64,000 bases of DNA, from the NCBI RefSeq assembly GCF_001592825.1, contig NZ_LTZG01000001.1, positions 868,001-932,000 on the forward strand, in the 5' to 3' direction. The translations under genes were made by a program, and so were the position numbers. Positions 60,995 to 64,000 of this stretch are shown here, in pieces (the first letter of the stretch is position 1; the number at the start of each line of letters is the position of its first letter). This stretch comes from Planococcus maritimus. Its GTDB lineage: Bacteria > Bacillota > Bacilli > Bacillales_A > Planococcaceae. The notes below the pieces were generated by a model. It had not been told where the DNA came from. It searched no databases and saw nothing but the letters and a program-made list of their open reading frames with translations.

Positions 60995-61699
60995 TTATTT
61001 GTAGCTTACTAATTTAACAACAGATTCCTGTTTGTCGTCACCGTTTGCGACGACTGTTTTTTCTTGGATGAATCCAAGACCTGGCGCGAAATAACGCGTC
61101 ATTGTTGTAACTTGGTCGGATGATTCGGAAGACAGCACTTGTTCAACGACCAATACGTCTTCGAATGTACCTGCTTGTGTTTCCAGGGTTTCATCATGCG
61201 ATGTTACGATCCATTCGCCTTCTGTGCTGTTGGCTTCGTCGATCATGACGACAGGCGCACTCATCGGCACTAGGCCTTCAATCGAAATGTCGCGCTCGCC
61301 TTCGAGTTCAGATGTTTCGATTAACATGTTCATGGATGACTCTGTCCACTCAGTCACTTCGATAGATGCCGCTTCGCCAAATGTGATTTCTTCGAGCACT
61401 TGGTTTCCTGATACTTCAAGCACTTCACGCGTTAATTCAAATTCGTCCACTTGGAAGTTCTTGACAAGGCCAAGTTCTGGCATATAGAGCTGAATGCCAG
61501 TTGGATCGGTTACTTCGATTGGCGCATTTTCTGATGCTTCGATTTCTGCTTCAGTTGTTTCTGTTTCCGCGGCTTCGGTTTCGGTTGTTTCTGTGCCGCC
61601 TGTGCCGTTGACTTGATTGTCTTCGGCAGAGTCAGTCACAGCGGTGCCGCAGCCGCCAAGGAGTACGGCTGAGAGCAAAAGACCACTGAATTTTTTCAT
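60995..61699 (-). CDS. Hypothetical lipoprotein beside the amidase
   Basis: About 234 residues. Lipoprotein signal (LLLSAVLLGGCGTAVTD, lipobox LGGC), an acidic Thr/Glu-rich linker (about 27-60), then a beta-rich domain with TSHDETLETQAGTFEDVLVV and RYFAPGLGFIQEK, a pattern seen in extracellular domains where a conserved Y-x-x-G-x-G turn follows. No function can be named. The ATG at 61699 has AAGGTGG upstream, 17 bp after the amidase stop, so it is co-transcribed. Confidence 0.78.
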   Translation of the reverse strand: MKKFSGLLLSAVLLGGCGTAVTDSAEDNQVNGTGGTETTETEAAETETTEAEIEASENAPIEVTDPTGIQLYMPELGLVKNFQVDEFELTREVLEVSGNQVLEEITFGEAASIEVTEWTESSMNMLIETSELEGERDISIEGLVPMSAPVVMIDEANSTEGEWIVTSHDETLETQAGTFEDVLVVEQVLSSESSDQVTTMTRYFAPGLGFIQEKTVVANGDDKQESVVKLVSYK

Positions 61700-61715
61700 G
61701 TATCTAACCACCTTA

Positions 61716-63977
61716 TTATTTTTGCATTGCGTTGACTGTTGTTTTGATAGATGAGTTGATTGCTCCACCGATATAGTAAGTGCGGTTGATCAATTTCTCT
61801 GTGCTGTGTTGAGTGAGTGATGTTGTTAAGGCTGATGGCATTGAACCGTCTGGCACCAGGAAGAGCGGTGCGTTGTAACGAGCGGAAACTGCCGAAGATA
61901 CCAATGCATCCGGATAGTTTGTGCCAGTCGAAACAATTAGGCGGTTTGAGACAAAGTCATCTGCGAAATAATCAATAGCTTCCGTACCCGTCTCGTAGCG
62001 AGTTTTGCCAGAAAGGCGAGTCACACTATCAGCTCCGATTTCACGTTTGACAGCAATCTCCAAAGAAGATGGTACGGCAGATGTTCCACCAATGATGACA
62101 ACCTCGTCACCGAATGCTGTTCTCAAGCTGCTCGGTACGTCTAGTCCATCACGCACTAGAACGATTGGCCAGTTTTTCACAACGGCTACGCTCGCTGCAG
62201 TCAAGGCATCTGGATAATTGTCTCCAGCTGTAACGAAGACGCCGTCTGAAGATGGCAATTTCGCATTGATTTTTTCATTGGTTTCATAGCGAGTTTCACC
62301 GGCAAGGCGCTCTGTGCTCATGCCCAAGCTCTTCAGCTTGCTTTCGACCGAAGCCGATAGTGCAGAAGTTCCGCCTACTAAAATGACATGTTTCGCTTTC
62401 AAGCGCTTCAATTCTTGTTCTACGTCTGTTGATAAAGCTTCTGATCTGCTCAACAGGATTGGCGCATTGCCATAATGTGCCGCAAGCGGCCCTGCCGATA
62501 AGGCGTCAGCATATTGGCCAGACGTTGCGAGAACGACTGTTTTTTGTGATTTTGAAGATTCAAAACCGTTCGGGTACAGCAATTTCGAAACAGCTACCGC
62601 CGTTTTCAAGCGGTCAGCGCCTTCGATATTTTGCGGTGTGTAAGAATACTTCGTTTTGTCTGTATTGGTAAAGATGACTTTTTGTGCCCATACATCAAAA
62701 AGTTCCGAGTTCGGCCAGTTGCGCGCGTAATCACGGGCTTCTTCACGGTTATACAGATGGACCATCTCGCCTTTGTCTTTTGAACGCACGATAAAGTTTT
62801 TGCGTTTGAAATTCGACCAGACGATGTCGTCCTCTAGTGTGGAGTCATCGATAACGGACGCTTCAGGCAATTTCCCTGCGTAAGCGATAGCCGCTTCCTC
62901 CTGATAGAACCGTGTTACCGGTTTATCGCTGCCATCGAGCACAACGAATTTTTCATCGAGGTAATTCGACCAATGGACGATTCCGGTCGTCGTATGCACA
63001 ACCCGTGTGTTCTTCCATTTTTTCGCTTCAGCGATGGCTTCTTGTTCAGTGCCGAATAGATTGTCTTTCATTTTTACGGATGGATGATAAATGCCATAAA
63101 CTAATGGGCGATCGACTGGCTCCGGATCAGGTTTTGCTGCTCCGTCCACTTCACCGGTTTTTTTGTAAGTTACGTAACTACCTGAGATTGTTTTGGAATA
63201 ATTTTGAGCATCTGTTTTCGAGGTGTAATGTTTAAGTGCTCTGCCGTTTTTATCGTTGACGACATACACATCAAAGAAATCATCGACGCCTTTTGCCACA
63301 TTTGAGGCGATCTTTTGTTGGAACCAGGATTGCTTGATCATGGCTTCCTCTGTTGGGTTGGACATATATCCAACTTCTAGTAAGACTGAAGGCATATTCG
63401 CGGTACGCGTCACATAAAGGCTGTTCGCAATGACACCCCGGCCTTCCTTAACACCCGAATTGATGACGGCATTATGTGTTTTGATAGCTAAGCGGCTGCT
63501 TTCGGGAGAGTAGTGGCGTTGCAAAGTAGATGGCGGATAAGACGAGCTCGCGTAATTATTGTTGAAATAATACGTTTCGTACCCACCGTATGTAGGTGAA
63601 CTTGTCGCATTATGGTGCACGGAAATGAATACGGTATTGTCGTTATTTCCGCTTGCAATCATTCCGTTCGCGACTTTCATCCGCTCAACTAAATCTTGGC
63701 CAGATGAAATACGGGAGAATTGGGCGTCATTGGTTCTAGTCATTAAGACTGTGAAGCCTCTTTTTTCCAACTCGGATTTCAATTTCAACGAAACTTCCAG
63801 GTTGGCGTGTTTCTCGTAATAACCGGTACGGTTTCCTGAGTATCCAGCCGTCCCGCCATAAGTTCCTCCGTGACCCGGATCTAAAATAACAGTTGGTTTA
63901 CCGGCTGCAGAAGCAGTTCCAGCACCCATTCCAATGGCTAGCAGCAACAACAGCACAAACAAAAGTTTCTTTTTCAA
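61716..63977 (-). CDS. CWB2-anchored N-acetylmuramoyl-L-alanine amidase
   Basis: 753 residues with a signal peptide (FVLLLLLAIGMGAGTASA). Amidase_3 domain: His36 (DPGHGG), Glu55, His121/122 (SVHHNA), Glu201 (LLEVGYMSN), the zinc ligands and catalytic Glu. It cuts the amide between MurNAc and L-Ala in peptidoglycan. A middle region (about 235-455) holds diverged 45-residue repeats ending in (W/F)(S/T)N. Three CWB2 repeats follow from about 458 (NIEGADRLKTAVAVS, RLAGETRYETNEKIN, RLSGKTRYETGTEAI). Start is TTG after GAGGGG. The upstream region lies beyond the window. Confidence 0.94.
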   Translation of the reverse strand: MKKKLLFVLLLLLAIGMGAGTASAAGKPTVILDPGHGGTYGGTAGYSGNRTGYYEKHANLEVSLKLKSELEKRGFTVLMTRTNDAQFSRISSGQDLVERMKVANGMIASGNNDNTVFISVHHNATSSPTYGGYETYYFNNNYASSSYPPSTLQRHYSPESSRLAIKTHNAVINSGVKEGRGVIANSLYVTRTANMPSVLLEVGYMSNPTEEAMIKQSWFQQKIASNVAKGVDDFFDVYVVNDKNGRALKHYTSKTDAQNYSKTISGSYVTYKKTGEVDGAAKPDPEPVDRPLVYGIYHPSVKMKDNLFGTEQEAIAEAKKWKNTRVVHTTTGIVHWSNYLDEKFVVLDGSDKPVTRFYQEEAAIAYAGKLPEASVIDDSTLEDDIVWSNFKRKNFIVRSKDKGEMVHLYNREEARDYARNWPNSELFDVWAQKVIFTNTDKTKYSYTPQNIEGADRLKTAVAVSKLLYPNGFESSKSQKTVVLATSGQYADALSAGPLAAHYGNAPILLSRSEALSTDVEQELKRLKAKHVILVGGTSALSASVESKLKSLGMSTERLAGETRYETNEKINAKLPSSDGVFVTAGDNYPDALTAASVAVVKNWPIVLVRDGLDVPSSLRTAFGDEVVIIGGTSAVPSSLEIAVKREIGADSVTRLSGKTRYETGTEAIDYFADDFVSNRLIVSTGTNYPDALVSSAVSARYNAPLFLVPDGSMPSALTTSLTQHSTEKLINRTYYIGGAINSSIKTTVNAMQK

Positions 63978-64000
63978 TGCTACATTCCCCTCTTTCTGAC

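Noticed and set aside
1..64000. Prophage, integrative element or insertion sequence
   Set aside because: No integrase, transposase, phage structural gene or tRNA-associated att site is visible; only non-coding repeats were found.

Overview
The window comes from a low-to-moderate G+C Gram-positive bacterium, most likely Planococcus or a close relative in the Planococcaceae. The evidence is strong AGGAGG-type ribosome binding sites with frequent TTG/GTG starts, lipobox lipoproteins, Bacillus-type riboswitches (T-box, TPP, guanidine-I), a paiA/paiB pair, an RsbR-type STAS protein, and three secreted proteins that each carry three CWB2 cell-wall-binding repeats. No rRNA, tRNA, CRISPR array, prophage or transposase was seen. 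This looks like chromosomal sequence with several families of non-coding repeats.

Layout. 0-12 kb: an MFS transporter behind a T-box leader, small lipoproteins and membrane proteins, a Nudix hydrolase, an Mrr-type nuclease, a YczE-like membrane protein divergent from a MarR regulator (shared palindrome), paiA and paiB, a guanidine-I riboswitch ahead of a paired SMR exporter, a 3-hydroxyacyl-CoA dehydrogenase and a CueP-like copper protein. 12-15 kb: a sucrose-6-phosphate hydrolase/fructokinase operon, then a cold-shock gene. 16-24 kb: many small membrane proteins, GNAT enzymes, a divergent PRPP synthetase paralogue, a short ORF for a 49-aa cationic peptide, and a ydcZ-crp-ydcZ operon. 24.7-30.5 kb: DUF4956 plus VTC polyphosphate-polymerase-like genes, an OmpR/HisKA two-component pair and a divergent secreted beta-helix lipoprotein. 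Two of these promoters carry the same direct-repeat box at the same distance from the same -10. 30.6-35.6 kb: an RsbR paralogue, SRPBCC, methyltransferase, GNAT, MATE and TetR genes. 35.7-39.3 kb: a TPP-riboswitch-controlled tenA-thiM-thiD-thiE-thiW salvage operon with overlapping genes. 39.4-45.4 kb: a FemAB-like transferase, a trypsin-like lipoprotein protease and a large secreted nuclease. 45.8-50.7 kb: an envelope polysaccharide cluster (MurJ-like flippase, PIG-L deacetylase, O-antigen-ligase-like protein, GNAT). 50.7-64 kb: structured 237/249-bp tandem repeats, an M50 protease, and three CWB2-anchored surface enzymes (5'-nucleotidase, S8 protease, amidase) plus a lipoprotein.

How parts may work together. 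The two-component system probably controls the VTC/DUF4956 operon and the secreted acidic beta-helix protein as one regulon. The secreted nuclease and the wall-bound 5'-nucleotidase form a plausible extracellular nucleic-acid scavenging route, and both have a cre-like motif upstream. The polysaccharide cluster lies close to the CWB2 proteins, a module known in other Firmicutes to bind wall polymers, so it could help make their anchor. This last point is inference only.
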